A DNA stretch of 64,000 bases from Schistosoma haematobium (GCF_000699445.3 NC_067198.1:8492801-8556800), one strand, 5' to 3'; numbered from the stretch's first letter, positions 21,737 to 32,959 are shown. Notes: a model not told the origin generated them from the sequence alone. Translations and numbers: made by a program.

Positions 21737-21964
21737 TTGTTGAATAAATGCAGAAAAGTGTTTCTGGGAGTTATGATTTATCTGCATACATTCCCTCTTA
21801 TTATTTCCTTTCTCTCTGGATTCATCTTCCATATAAATAAATTACGACTACAACTTAAAACATCTCTTGAAATAGCTTCTGTTGTTCGAGCATTACGTCA
21901 ACCAGGTAAAAGGGATTTATGCTTAAAGAGATTACGTAATATGGCTTATGGTTGGTTGGAGTGA
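21737..21964 (+). CDS. Possible 3' terminal exon of an unidentified gene
   Basis: An open frame ending with TGA at 21964 encodes a hydrophobic stretch (about MIYLHTFPLIISFLSGFIF), then a basic, helical tail (LRLQLKTSLEIASVVRALRQ and then DLCLKRLRNMAYGWLE). Codon use looks like real schistosome coding sequence. ATAAATGCAG at about 21741-21750 could be the splice acceptor. No donor-linked upstream exon was found and I recognise no family. It may be the end of a membrane protein, or chance. Confidence 0.35.
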   Translation: MLNKCRKVFLGVMIYLHTFPLIISFLSGFIFHINKLRLQLKTSLEIASVVRALRQPGKRDLCLKRLRNMAYGWLE

Positions 21965-23084
21965 CTCACATTCATTCTTCTTGCACATGATATTACTATC
22001 CTGATATTTCTCAAGTTTCTAATTAATTTGTTAGTGTGAACTTATTGTCTTTATACGAGATGATTTTATTTAATTCGTTTTTTATACTACGATTGATAGA
22101 AACATTTCATCAAGCTGAATCTTTGTGAAACTATTTTTCATAAAAGAGTCAAAGTTTACTCTGTATGTGTGATGTACTTAAAGTTTTTTGCAATTTACAT
22201 TGCTGAACAAGACTAGAAAAATTAAACCTACATTCAATGTGACCTCAGTTTAACCGATACCGATTTTGTCTATTAATATATACATATGTATACAATGTTG
22301 GAAAACTAATTTCTTTTATAATGTTTAATTTAAGTCATAAAATTACATTTTGGTACATTATACATCGCATGAATGAAATCTTATTAATTAGATAATAACG
22401 TAGAATCTTCGAGGTGGACATGATATCGAAATCAAAATGAACTAAATCAATACATTGAAATGAACTATTATACGATGAATGCATTTTTTTATTACCAAAA
22501 AAATTATGCAAATTTTTTATCTCACCTGTATAGTAACTTTGTCTAATAAGTTTATTCATTAGGATTTTAATTTGTAGTCGTAGTTTATGTATATGTTATG
22601 GTTTTTAAAAATGAATTCGTACGGTATTTCATTTACGCATAATACAATTTCATTCCATGCACTGTATGAATGTGTCTCACTACTAAATTACTCTGCCACT
22701 CATCCATTAATTATTGGTTTGTGTACTCGAGATGAAAGTACACTATCTTGTATATGTATGTTTGAGAGCTAGTGATACAATCAAAATGCCTAAAACAAAT
22801 TCAGTAAAGTGAGGGGGGGATATTTCAGTCACTCACTTACCAAACGCGGTTATGATAACTTTGTCTTCTCAGTATCGCGTAGTTAAGGTCTTTCAAAGTA
22901 AGTAACGGTTTGAAAAGAGGTTTATAGTTCGTCTAGTCATTTATACCTGTAATATTAGTAAGGATGTGGATTTTTCCGTTGTTGATATTGATGACTTTCG
23001 ATCAACTTTTGTTGGAATAAGTGCTTCCTATGTGGGTTCCCTCAATATAGCCACTTCGTTTCAAGTTTTATGGAACTAGTGCAT
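21965..23084. other. Intergenic, nothing recognised
   Basis: AT-rich with short frames only. Confidence 0.5.
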
Positions 23085-23300
23085 TAAAGGTAACAATGGA
23101 GTCTAGAACTCGTGTATTTTATTATTTGGGTCTCATTAGCTGGATATACTTGGACTTCTGGCTTTATTATTTACATTGCGACTTGAACCCATCTTTCTTT
23201 TCAAACGCTAACTATTTGTTCACTGAGCTGCTAAGTCTTGATGGTCCCTAACCTGCTTCGGTTTGGGCACCCGGGCAGTATCGCAGCCCACACGCAAATG
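23085..23300 (-). mobile_element. Sm-alpha-type SINE, minus strand, degenerate hammerhead
   Basis: Read in reverse, a tRNA-like part (GCAGCTCAGTGAACAAATAG, then GCGTTTGAAAAG, then GGGTTCAAGTCGC) is followed by a hammerhead-like part (TATCCAGCTAATGAGACCCAA, shown here in pieces as TATCCAG and CTAATGA). The core CUGANGA is mutated to CTAATGA and the GAAA is lost, so it is not a ribozyme now. Confidence 0.65.
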
Positions 23301-23557
23301 ATGAACTCTCTGTTTCTATGGCAACTACTTTTCTCGCTTCAAATAACAATCAAATTATTATTATTATTTACCACATTATTCACCCACTCTTATACTTATA
23401 CAGCGGCTCGTCTTAGGTGGAAATTCGACTGTATCTAAACGTCCTCGAGTCACTGTCCGGTTGAAAATTGTATGTTACCACTGAATATGAGTACTGAAGC
23501 AGTTTTTCTGAAATCACGTGCACCATTCAAACTGGCTGCCTTCAACGTCGCACACTT

Positions 23558-24640
23558 ATGCAGGTCGGACAACAGATAGGGCTGGCTATGTCTTTGGAAC
23601 GTCTTAATATCGACGTGTGTTGTCTATCTGAGACCCGTATTCAAGACTCTGGTGAAGTACTACAAATTCGATCTCCATCTGTCGCTTCGAAAAGCTTGTT
23701 TTACGTGCGCTTATCCGGAGACCCTGTGGCATCTTCGTCTGGTCTTGCTGGCGTTGGTGTCGCACTAAGCACTAGGGCTGAGGCAGCACTAATCGATTGG
23801 ATCCCCATTAACAGTCGGTTATGTGCTGTTAGATTAGAAAGTTCCATCAAAGTGATAAGAAATCGGTGTGAGAAACGATGTCTTTTCATCATCTCCGCCT
23901 ATGCCCCGACAGATTGCAGCCCGGATGCAATCAAGGATGAGTTTTACCACCAGTTATCTGTTCTTCTCCAGAAAGTGCGTTCGACAGATATTGTAGTACT
24001 AGCCGGAAACTTGACTGCTCAGGTCGGGCGTCTAGGCACAGAAGAGAGTCGTTTAGGTGGCCGATGAGGACTCGTTGGTCGCAGGTCAGATAACGGGGAC
24101 CATCTACTGCAACTATGCACAGACCACAACCTGTTTCTGGCTAGCACTAACTTTCGGCACAGTCATCGCCGATGTGCCAGCTGGCGTCCTCCCTCTGCAT
24201 CCCAAGCCTGGACTCAGATTGATCACATCGCGATCAGCTACCGCTGGCGTGGTTGTGTACAAGACTGTCGCTCCTTTTGGAGTACCTATCTGGACTCTGA
24301 CCATGCCTTGGTCTGCGCCAATCTTGCCTTACTTTCCAGTGGACAACGAAGTGACCGCCACCAAAGGATTAATGTCAGCAAGTTGGTTGCAACTTCTGTT
24401 GCTAGTAAGTATCGAACCGAGTTAGCTTCTAGGCTAGCTACCATTCCACCGAAAAGTATAGATGAGCGTTGGTTGCAATTGCATGACGCCATGAAAATGG
24501 CGGGTACAGTCAGTTGTGGGTTTGCGAAACGTCCCGCTTTTAAGCACTGGGTTTCTTCAGGTTCCTTACAACTCATTGAAGCCCGTCGGTCTACTCCGGG
24601 TGATCGTGAGTTTGACCATAAACGAAGGATGTAACGTAAG
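23558..24640 (+). pseudogene. RTE endonuclease domain, copy B
   Basis: The first frame (23558-24067) has LERLNIDVCCLSETRIQDSG (catalytic Glu), LAGVGVALS, CLFIISAYAPTD and VVLAGNLTAQVG, where the usual GDFNA has become GNLTA, losing the conserved Asp. Later frames carry the QIDHIAISYRWRG block and an SDHALV block (about 24290-24310). A third frame reaches RRSTPGDREF (about 24600). At least two frameshifts are present. It nicked target DNA in the parent element and is inactive here. Confidence 0.8.
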
Positions 24641-24740
24641 GGAATTGGGCAAAGCTTGCTTAAGGACCGAGAAGCCTGGTGGTCGAAGCGTGCTAATGAG
24701 TTGGAAGCAGCAGCTGCATCTGGTAATTACCAGAAGCTCT

Positions 24741-25188
24741 TCTAACCTTTAGGGGCCCGTGGATCTCGACTCCATTTAGATCGTATGGATGTTTGCTATC
24801 GCCTATTCTCGTATATAATCGTCGACTTAAATCGCGTTAGTCAATAACGGAATTAAATAAGTCGAATAACGAGAATTGACTTGTGAATACATATATTTTG
24901 TATATGAAGCGAATGAAACAGCAAAGCAAGATGACACGCAGGGAAGATGGCTGGGAAGCCAACTCTATTTTAGTCAAGCGTTACTCAATGTTTATAGTCG
25001 GACAAAATAAAGCTACAGACATGTGATTAATGGGATAAGAAGGGCACACACATATACGCTCATATAAAAACAATCAAGACTGACAAGCGAATAATTGACA
25101 AGGTCAAAATATGACTTGAGTAGAATGAATAGAATGGAATGTCCGAAAGCTAGAATAAGGTATATGGGCTTAAAATAATAACTGACAC
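24741..25188. mobile_element. ~450 bp repeat nested inside copy B
   Basis: Copy B coding sequence stops after GNYQKLF (about 24740) and resumes with YKLIRATGSKKSG at about 25187, so a foreign block interrupts it. A diverged relative of the block lies at about 44515-44910. Shared landmarks are GACATGTGATTAATG against GACATGTCATGGATG and ATGTCCGAAAGCTAG in both. No ORF, clear terminal inverted repeat or target duplication was found. It may be a non-autonomous element or LTR fragment. Confidence 0.6.
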
Positions 25189-26799
25189 TACAAACTCATC
25201 CGAGCCACTGGCAGCAAGAAGTCTGGTGTGAGCGAAACAATCTGCGAGGATGATGGGATGCCAATCACTAACATCCATCGACGTCTTGGACGTTGGGCAG
25301 AATTTTTCGAAGGGCAGTTCAACTGGCCTGCTGCTCCGGCAACATCGGTCAGACTGTCCTGCCCTCCATGGCCGGTGACGACCAATCCACCAAATGAGGC
25401 GGAAGTCCGCAAGGAACTCCAACTCTTAAAGCGTTACAAATCACCTGGCCCAAATGACTTACCTCCGGCTCTTTTTAAAGATGGTGGTGACTTTCTGATT
25501 AAGGAATTGACGACGTTGTTTACAAAGGTTTGGGAACTAGAGAGTGTACCAACGTCATGGAATGAGTCGATAGTTGTCCCTTCTTTTAAAAGGGTTCACG
25601 TCGTTCCTGTAACAACTATCGGGGGATAAGTCTACTTCCTATTGCGTCCAAGCTATAGGCTTCCGTCATACTTCGTAGGTTGTTCAAAACCCGAGAAAGA
25701 TTGACTCGCGAGGAGCAGGTTGGGTTTCGTTCTGGTCGAGGATGTATTGATCATATCTTCACCCTCCGCTAAATGTTAGAACGCCGCCATACTTATCAAA
25801 GGCCAACAGTCGTAGTGTCTCTGGACATCAGGGCTGCCTTCGTTGGACAAAACTGTTCTCTGGGACTGTCTATTGAAGAAGGGTGTGCCTGAGAAGTTTA
25901 TTAACATCCTAAAGACCCTATATACAAACACCTAAGGCAGAGTGAGGGCATACAACTACCTCTCTCCATTGTTCCATTCGAGCAGTGGGGTTAGGCAGGG
26001 TTGCCCAATTTCACCATTCCTCTTCAACTTTGCCATCGATGACATTCTGGAAACAGCTCTGGTGGATGTAAGTAATGGTGGTGTGGATCTGTTACCTGGA
26101 GAAAGACTTTTCGACCTTGAGTATGCGGATGATATCTAAGCCATACAATCCGCACTTAATCAGTTGGAATGTGTTTTGCCCCTTCTAAGTCCAAAGTACT
26201 TTTCAAAACTGGCTGGACCTTGATCCTTCACACACTCTGGGTAGTGAGCAGATAGAAGTAGTCGAGAAGGTTGCGTATCTGGGTAGTTGATCAGGTGCTG
26301 GTAGTGAGATCGATTCGCGTACAGTGAAGGTCAGATATTTATGCCTCTCCGAGTTGAGGACGTTAGAAGACTCTCTGTGTTCGATCATCGCTGTCTCCGA
26401 AGGATTGCTGACACCCAGTGGCAACACCATGTCAGTAATGCAGAGGTTCGGCATCGTGTGTTCGGGCACAGAGATGATAATTCAATTGGTGTCACCGTCT
26501 TGAAACACCGACTTCGTTGGCTTGGACATGTTCTACGAATGTCGTCCCAGAGAACTCCACGTTGTGCACTATTTGCCGACTCTAGGACTGGTTGGAAGAA
26601 GCGGAGAGGTGGTCAGTGCATGACATGGTGTCGTGGCAAGAAAGAAAGCTGCAAAGGACTGGCTTGTGTCGGTCCTTCACGACTCCCTGGTTGGGGTCTG
26701 AGAGATGGTGCTACACAGTGGCTAGAGACGTTATCAGATATGGCTCAGAATAGAAGCCAGTGGCGATCCTACTGTAACCTTCTTTTACTTTCTTCATAA
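25187..26799 (+). pseudogene. RTE reverse transcriptase, copy B
   Basis: Frame 25228-25629 has the fingers (RWAEFFEGQFNWPAAPATS, LKRYKSPGPNDLPPALFKDG). Frame 25942-26139 has VRQGCPISPFLFNFAIDD and LEYADDI and ends just after the palm motif. Frame 26341-26799 has the C-terminal tail (LSVFDHRCLRRIADTQWQHH, RLRWLGHVLRMSSQRTPR). Motif A at about 25830 (SLDIRAAF) is followed by a frameshift. The C-terminal frame is perfect while the upstream part is heavily broken. Confidence 0.85.
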
Positions 26800-27005
26800 A
26801 AAGTGGTTGTGTCTCCCTTACCTGAAAGATTTCTTCTGATTGTACCTTTCCGTTCCTCATTATTACCATTATTATTACTACACTACCTTACACCAATCTC
26901 TTCGTTATTGTTCTCTTTTTTTTCTCCGAATTCTCATTGTTTTGTGTGGCGTATATATATTGGCGCTCTCATACCAATATTTATGTGTTCAACTAAATAA
27001 ATAAT

Positions 27006-27109
27006 GGGTAATAAGCTCACATAATAGCAAAGACTGATTAAAATTCAGTCCTAAATATCAACAACGGGATAATTCACACGATTAGCAATAATAACAATAT
27101 AAACATCCT
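27006..27109. other. Spacer after RTE copy B
   Basis: Short AT-rich flank. No match was recognised. Confidence 0.4.
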
Positions 27110-27262
27110 ACTAGTGCTTTTTGAACTCGGGGTTTGAACCGCAAGTTAATCGGTCCGAGTACAAATGTATGCATCAACACGAGTGCAGGTTCATCCAGCC
27201 GATAAGTCCCAAATTGGACAGGATGTGTATCGTGGGTTCCACCACTAGTTATAATTCGTTTG
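27110..27262 (+). mobile_element. Sm-alpha-type SINE, plus strand, degenerate
   Basis: GGGGTTTGAACCGC resembles a B box. It is followed by CATCCAGCCGATAAGTCCC and AAATTGGACAGGATG, then GGGTTCCACCACTAG, which track the Sm-alpha hammerhead region but with core changes (CUGAUGA to CCGATAA, no GAAA). Confidence 0.6.
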
Positions 27263-27929
27263 GTTCCTTCCTACTTTTAGTAAAATAGTAATAAATGCAA
27301 CAATTTACGTCGCATCCAGTTGGTTTCTTTTTCAGGTGCGATACATACATTTACTAGAAGTGTTTGTAGTTATGAGTCATTCTAAATCAGCATACAGGTT
27401 GTCACAGACCTAATGTGCTTAATTCTGCTACATTACATCAGCACAGTGAAATGAAGTTATTATGACGAATTACAAGTGTTTAAATAAAGGTAGTGTCAGT
27501 AGCAGTGAGAAAGATAAAACATACGAAATGAATCCGTTAAACGGAATTACGAAACTTATGGCTTAAGTGATTATCTGTACTTAGCCTCATATAATAAGGG
27601 TGTTTGGTAGATTTTCACCGTAAGTTCTATACATTTACTCAATTTCATCAGTAACTATTACATAGAAAAATGTGTATTTATGAGGACAGTTTAACATTTC
27701 ATGTCCACATTTGTGTTCTGTTAAACTGAAAGTCTTTTAAGAAACGTTTATAAATAAGCTTGTAACAAAAGCCTAAACTGCTTAGAGGTTCCTTTATTTT
27801 TGTCAATAATATTCTCCGATTGTGTTTTCAAAAAATAAATATCTTACATGTAATGAGTAAAACATTTGTCACCTACTGTGGTGATTGATCGTTGCACTAA
27901 ATCAAAAACTGGTTGGAGCTGAAATAATA
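27263..27929. other. Intergenic, nothing recognised
   Basis: AT-rich, no supported feature. Confidence 0.5.
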
Positions 27930-28100
27930 TTGGATGCCAACCTAAGGGTTTGAATAGTTAAGTATTCACCATGAGACTTGAAGGTTCAATCTATGGTGAG
28001 GTGGTGAATGAGCACTGATGAGGCGCCTTAAACTAGGATGAGATAGTCTGTCCAGTGCTCCCTTGATTTTCAATGGTACCACAGCTAGTCAATCTCTGAC
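27930..28100 (+). mobile_element. Hammerhead SINE relic, plus strand
   Basis: GAGCACTGATGAGGCGCC, then CTAGGATGAGATAGTC, then TGTCCAGTGCTCCC preserves the order CUGAUGA-core, helix II and helix I 3' strand of the second hammerhead SINE group. GAAA is replaced by GAGA. GCACT and CAGTGC could still pair as helix I. Confidence 0.55.
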
Positions 28101-28779
28101 GAATACAACTTATAAAATGTCTTGAATAATGACAAATATGTCCATTCAATAAGCCAGTTATATTCAAGTTTTTCCATAACCTGAATATTCTTCACCTAAA
28201 ACCTGTCTGTTTCTCGTTAACCGTTTACTATAAGTAAAAATATGACATGTTATATTGATAAAATCTGTGTATCATTTCTTATGCTACTTAAGATAAAATA
28301 CTTTGATGCTAATTCATGGACGTTTCCGGCTGGTAATTGATGTGTTTCATTCAAAGTTATTAGTGTATGATGTGATCAGAAGCTGCAATTACTATTAATA
28401 ATACTGATTATCAGAGTGTTATTTCATTTTATACGTTAATTGGATTCTGTCTATTTAACACACATTGAGTTTTGTGCCCCTAACGCAAAACAAGAGCGGG
28501 AACTTTCGAGAAAACTTCATTAGATTTGCACAAAACAAGGGTATTTATAAGATTTTCAGGGACCTTACAGTTTTAGAGACTAAGAAAAGATACAACAATT
28601 GGTAGTGAACTTGAAAATTGTTTTTTAAGATTTGGGAGAAGCCCAATGAGTTACTTCCTAGTTTTCTTGGAGGGTTTTTCAAGAAATACTGATTGCTATT
28701 AGTTTAGCGTATTTGTGCAGATTGTAAGATTTTCAGTTTATTCACGAGCTGATCTTATCTAGACCACAATAAAAAACCT
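28101..28779. other. Intergenic, nothing recognised
   Basis: AT-rich, no supported feature. Confidence 0.45.
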
Positions 28780-28925
28780 AAAAGCATTGGAGACCTGTCT
28801 CGTCCCAGTATAAGACTTCCCAGGACCTTCGGTCTGGTGCGCGAATGCTTCACCTCCAGGCCACTAACCACTACCCAAACATGTTAATGTCTAACTTCAA
28901 TCAATTCGCGGTGTTATGTGACCCT
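28780..28925 (-). mobile_element. SINE relic, minus strand, left member of a head-to-head pair
   Basis: In reverse: GATTGAAGTTAGACATTAAC (leader block), GTGGTTAGTGGCCTGG (A-box region), CGCACCAGACCGAAGGTCCT, then directly GGGACGAGACAGGTCTCCAA. The B box and most of the hammerhead are deleted. Confidence 0.6.
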
Positions 28926-28959
28926 CATTCATTTATTAGGGCAGGTAACTCACATCCAA

Positions 28960-29175
28960 CACAAATAGAACTACACTGGTCTAGAGATTAGGCGTTCGCG
29001 CGCAAAACCGAATGTCCTGAGTTTGGCTCCTGCCTTCGTTGTTGTGGATACGCACTGCTGAGGAGTCACGTACTAAAACGAGATGGACGTCCGGTGGTTC
29101 CTTAGTGGTGGTCCAATTAAGATCTGTTCGTGATTTGAACTGTGAAAGTACTAACTGATTACAGTGGTTCTGCAC
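28960..29175 (+). mobile_element. Hammerhead SINE, plus strand, degenerate
   Basis: ACTGGTCTAGAGATTAGGCG (A-box region), CGCGCAAAACCGAA, CCTGAGTTTGGCTCCTG (decayed B box), then GTGGATACGCACTGCTGAGG with core CTGAGGA intact. Helix II is damaged and GAAA has become GAGA. It is the right member of a head-to-head pair with 28780-28925. Confidence 0.65.
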
Positions 29176-29715
29176 TTTTCATTAAAATTTTTTAAAATAA
29201 ATACTGAATAATTCAGTAAAATTATTTTACCAGTTTATATAAAATATCAACTTTCTCATTTCATATGGGGAAGTCATGGTGATTAATTCAACTCCATATA
29301 GTCATTCATAGTGTAATGAGGTCAGTTGTCATGTTTATTTGTTCGGGATGACGAAAGTTAAAGTACAAAGAAACATTAACTAATTGCGTTCAACTGTTCC
29401 GAAACATTGAAACAATAGATCTTGTTCATCATTCTCTTGTGTTTCAAATTTATTGGTATCTGATTTTTATTTCTGCAGAAATACGATATCTAAACACAAT
29501 TTTAATAGAAAAACAGTTGGATACAACAAAATCGCTAACTAACCTCAAAAGTTAAGTCGATGATTGCAAAGTTTTGATTCCAGTGTGAACATGAGACTGC
29601 AGTTGATGAAATCTCAATGAAGTGAAAGAGATGTACTATATACTACAGTTGAGTGGATTACTAGTTACATTTCATTTCTCATTGTCTTTATATGTAAGAA
29701 ATAATTTTATCTATT
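29176..29715. other. Intergenic, nothing recognised
   Basis: AT-rich sequence up to the target site of RTE copy C. Confidence 0.5.
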
Positions 29716-29731
29716 TACTGATTAGACATAA
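29716..29731. repeat. Target-site duplication, 5' side of RTE copy C
   Basis: TACTGATTAGACATAA, repeated exactly at 32944-32959. Confidence 0.9.
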
Positions 29732-29989
29732 CTCCGCCTGGAGTCACTCCGAGGGCTACTGCCGGTCCCAAGCCCGAATAAAGGAGGAGGGTTGGGCATG
29801 GGGTTATCGTTCCCATCCCGTAGAAAACTAACTCGCTAAAAAAACGCCAACCAGAAAAAATTATTCAAACCTTTTAAACTCTGCCCTGGGAGTCAGAAGG
29901 TCTTCATTTAGAAGAACTATGACGCCTCATGATGAAAGCCGAATTCCTTCGGAAGCCACTAGGCCGATGCCCCTTTCTGACAACCAGAG

Positions 29990-30720
29990 CAACCATTTAT
30001 TTGGGTACATGGAATGTTCGTACAATGTGGGACACCGGGAGAGCCTTCCAAATTGCTGCGGAAATGAGAAGATACAACCTAGAGGTACTTGGGAGCAGTG
30101 AAACACATTGGACACAAGTTGGACAACAACGACTAACTTCAGGAGAGCTTCTGTTATACTCCGGCCACGAAGAAAAAAAAATGCCCCAAATACACAAGGA
30201 GTTGCATTGATGCTGTCCAAACAAGCACAAAATGCACTTATAGGATGGGAATCTCATGAACCAAGGATCATCAAAGCCTCTTTCAAAACAAAGAAAGAGG
30301 GCATTTCAATGAAAATCATCCAATGCTATGCGCCTACCAACGACTACAATGAAGACGCTAAAGACCAATTCTACAATAGGCTGCAGTCAATCGTCGAGAA
30401 GTGCCCAACAAAGGACCTGACCATTCTGATGAGAGATTTCAATGCCAAGGTTGGAACGGACAACACTGGATATGAAGACGTCATGGGACGACACGGACTT
30501 GGAGAAAGGAACGAAAATGGTGAGAGATTTGCAAATCTATGTGCCTTCAATAAGCTGGTCATAGGCGGCACCGTATTCCCACATAAACGCATTCATAAAA
30601 CCATATGGACTTCACCGGATCACTCTACACAAAACCAAATCGACCATATTTGCATCAGTAAAAAGTTCAGGAGGACTATAGAGGACGTGAGAACCAAGAG
30701 GAGCTGATATAGCATCAGAT
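29990..30720 (+). pseudogene. RTE endonuclease domain, copy C
   Basis: Frame 1 from about 29990 has LGTWNVRTMWDTGR and LEVLGSSETHWTQVGQQR (catalytic Glu). After a frameshift in the A run at about 30174-30181, frame 30108-30707 has GVALMLSKQAQNALIGWES, IIQCYAPTNDYN, LTILMRDFNAKVG (GDFN changed to RDFN), GRHGLGERNENGERFANLC and QIDHICISKKFRRTI. SDHHLL follows at about 30716 in the next frame. The parent enzyme nicks target DNA; this copy is inactive. Confidence 0.85.
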
Positions 30721-30726
30721 CATCAC

Positions 30727-31480
30727 TTGCTGGTCGCCAAGATGAAATTGAAACTCAAGAAGCACTGGACAATGGGGCGGACAATATCACAAAAGTTCAA
30801 TACGACCTTTCTTCAGGATACTAACAAACTCAACAAATTCAAGATGGTCCTCAGCAACAAGTTCCGGGCCTTTCATAATCTACTCAACGGAGAAGGAACT
30901 ACTGTGGAGAGCAACTGGAAGGGGATCAAAGAGGCAATCACTTCAACATGTCATAAGGTCCTGGGTCACAAGAAGCATCATCACAAGGAATGGATCACTG
31001 TTGATACACTGGATAAGATTCAAGAAAGGAGGAACAAGAAGGCAGCAATCAATACCAGTCGAACAAGAGCAGAAAAAGCCAGGGCACAAGCTGAATACAC
31101 AGAAGTAAACAAACAGGTGAAGAGGAGCATCAGAACCGACAAACGTAAATATGTGGAAGATTTGGCAACGACGGCGGAAAAGGCTGCAAGAGAAGGAAAC
31201 ATGAGACAATTGTATGACACGACAAAAAAACTCTCTGGAAATCGCCGCAAACCAGAACGACCAGTGAAAAGCAAAGAAGGCAAGGTAATCACCAACATTG
31301 AAGAGCAACAAAACAGGTGGGTAGAACACTTCAAAGAACTCTTGAATCGACCAGCTCCACTGAACCCACCCAACATCGAAGCAGCACCGACGGACCTCCC
31401 AATCAATGTTGTCCCACCAACAATTGAAGAAATCAGCATGGCCATCAGACAAATCAAGAGTGGCAAAGGAAACAAGACCA
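30727..31480 (+). pseudogene. RTE linker region between endonuclease and RT, copy C
   Basis: An open frame (30727-31566, meaningful to about 31468) with a strongly basic, helical linker (KKAAINTSRTRAEKARAQAE, VKRSIRTDKRKYVEDLATTA) and the start of the RT fingers (RWVEHFKELLNRPAPLNPPN, EEISMAIRQIKSGKG). At about 31468 the frame is lost, and the expected AAGPDNIPAEAL block continues in frame 31406-31720. The long minus-strand frames over this region are mirror shadows. Confidence 0.8.
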
Positions 31481-32938
31481 GACAACATTCTAGCAGAGGC
31501 ACTAAAGGCAGACGTAGCGGCAACTGCAAGGATACTCCACATTCTCTTCAGCAAAATTTGGGATGAGGAACAAGTACAAACAGACTGGGAAGAAGGACTT
31601 CTGGTCAAAATCCCAAAGAAAGGCGATCTCAGCAAGTTTGATAACTGCAGGGGCATCACTCTTCTCTCAATACCAGAAAAAGTCTTCAACAGGGTATTGT
31701 TAAACAGGATGAAGGACTGAGTAGACGCCCAACTTCATGACCAACAGGCAGGATTCCGTAAGGATAGATTGTGTATAGACCAAATCGCAACTCTACGGAT
31801 CATTGTGGAACAATCAATTGAATGGAATTCATCACTCTACATCAACTTCATTGACTACGAAAAGGCATTTGATAACGTGAACAGAACAACACTATGGAAA
31901 CTTCTTCGACACTACGGCGTGCCCCAGAAGATAGTCAATATCATACAGAACTCATATGATGGATTACACTGCCAAATTGTGCATGGAGGACAGTTGACAA
32001 AGTCGTTCGAAGTGAAGACCGGTGTTAGGCAAGGTTGCTTACTCTCACCCTTTCTCTTTCTCCTGGTGATCGACTGGATCATGAAGACGTCAACATCTGA
32101 AGGGAAGCGCGGGATACAATGGACATCTAAGATGCAGTTGGATGATCTAGACTTCGCAGATGATCTGGCTCTTCTATCCCAAACGCAACAACAGATGCAG
32201 GAGAAGACGAACAGTGTGGCAGCAGCCTCAGCAGCAGTAGGTCTCAATATACACAAAGGGAAAAGCAGGATTCTCCGATACAACACAGAATGCACCAATC
32301 CAATCACAATTGACGGAGAAGATTTGGAAGATGTAAAAACCTTTACGTATTTGGGCAGCATCATTGATGAACAGGGTGGATCTGATGCAGATGTGAAGGC
32401 GCGGATCGGCAAAGCAAGAGCAGCATATTGACAACTGAGGAACATCTGGAACTCAAAGCAACTGTCAACCAACACCAAGGTCAGAATTTTCAATACAAAT
32501 GTCAAGACAGTTCTACTGTATGGGGCAGAAACCTGGAGAACTACGAAAGCCATCATCCAGAAAATACAGGTGTTTATTAACAGTTGTCTACGCGAAATAC
32601 TTCAGATCCATTGGCCGGACACTATTAGCAACAACGTACTGTGGGAGAGAACAAACCAGATCCCAGTGGAGGAAGAAATCAGGAAGAAGCGCTGGAAGTG
32701 GATAGGACACACATTGAGGAAAGCACCCAACTGCATCACAAGACAAGCCCTCACATGGAATCCTCAAGGCGAAAGGAAAAGAGGAAGACCAAAGAACACA
32801 TTACGCCGAGAAATGGAGATAGACATGAGAAAAATGAACAAGAATTGGATGGAACTAGAAAAGAAGGCCCAGGATAGAGTGGGTTGGAGAATGCTGGTCG
32901 GCGGCCTATGCTCCATTGGGAGTAACAGGCGTAAGTAA
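31468..32938 (+). pseudogene. RTE reverse transcriptase, copy C
   Basis: A single frame with two internal stops (TGA at 31718-31720 and 32429-32431). Motifs: PDNILAEALK, IPKKGDLSKFDNCRGITLLS, QQAGFRKDRLC, INFIDYEKAFDNVNR (motif A with Asp), TGVRQGCLLSPFLFLLVIDW (motif B), LDFADDLALLS (motif C, FADD) and FTYLGSIIDEQGGSDADV. The C-terminal part is [13 protein letters not shown] through to [20 protein letters not shown]. Catalytic Asp residues are retained, so only the stops and frameshifts disable this copy. Confidence 0.88.
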
Positions 32939-32943
32939 GTAAG

Positions 32944-32959
32944 TACTGATTAGACATAA
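32944..32959. repeat. Target-site duplication, 3' side of RTE copy C
   Basis: TACTGATTAGACATAA, exact copy of 29716-29731. Confidence 0.9.

Larger units (their letters stand above)
23410..27005 (+). mobile_element. RTE-like LINE of a second family, copy B, with nested insertion
   Basis: Endonuclease (23558-24640) and RT (25228-26799) share a family with copy D but differ from A/C/F/G. The layout is EN, a ~450 bp foreign insert (24741-25188), RT, then the C-terminal region, ending AACTAAATAAATAATGG. Many frameshifts and stops occur up to 26345. From 26346 to about 26922 the sequence appears identical to copy D. An internal deletion of about 105 bp relative to D lies at about 26342. The 5' end is approximate, and a short ATT repeat at 23355-23370 precedes it. 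Confidence 0.85.
29732..32943 (+). mobile_element. RTE-like LINE, copy C, full length (3.2 kb) with 16 bp TSD
   Basis: This copy defines the element ends: it begins CTCCGCCTGGAGTCACTC straight after the TSD and ends in GGCGTAAGTAAGTAAG. It contains an endonuclease then a reverse transcriptase, probably one long ORF in the source element. Here it is broken by frameshifts at about 30165, 30700 and 31468 and by in-frame stops at 31718-31720 and 32429-32431. The RTE clade is inferred from the short 5' region, single ORF, EN-RT order and short tandem-repeat 3' tail. SR2-like elements of schistosomes are the nearest family I can name. Confidence 0.9.

Noticed and set aside
30943..31689. Long minus-strand frame (248 codons) and its neighbour 31020-31529
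   Set aside because: They lie opposite the RTE linker and RT of copy C and show only the mirror composition of that coding sequence.
31912..32556. Minus-strand frame of 214 codons
   Set aside because: Opposite the RT palm of copy C. No independent motif.
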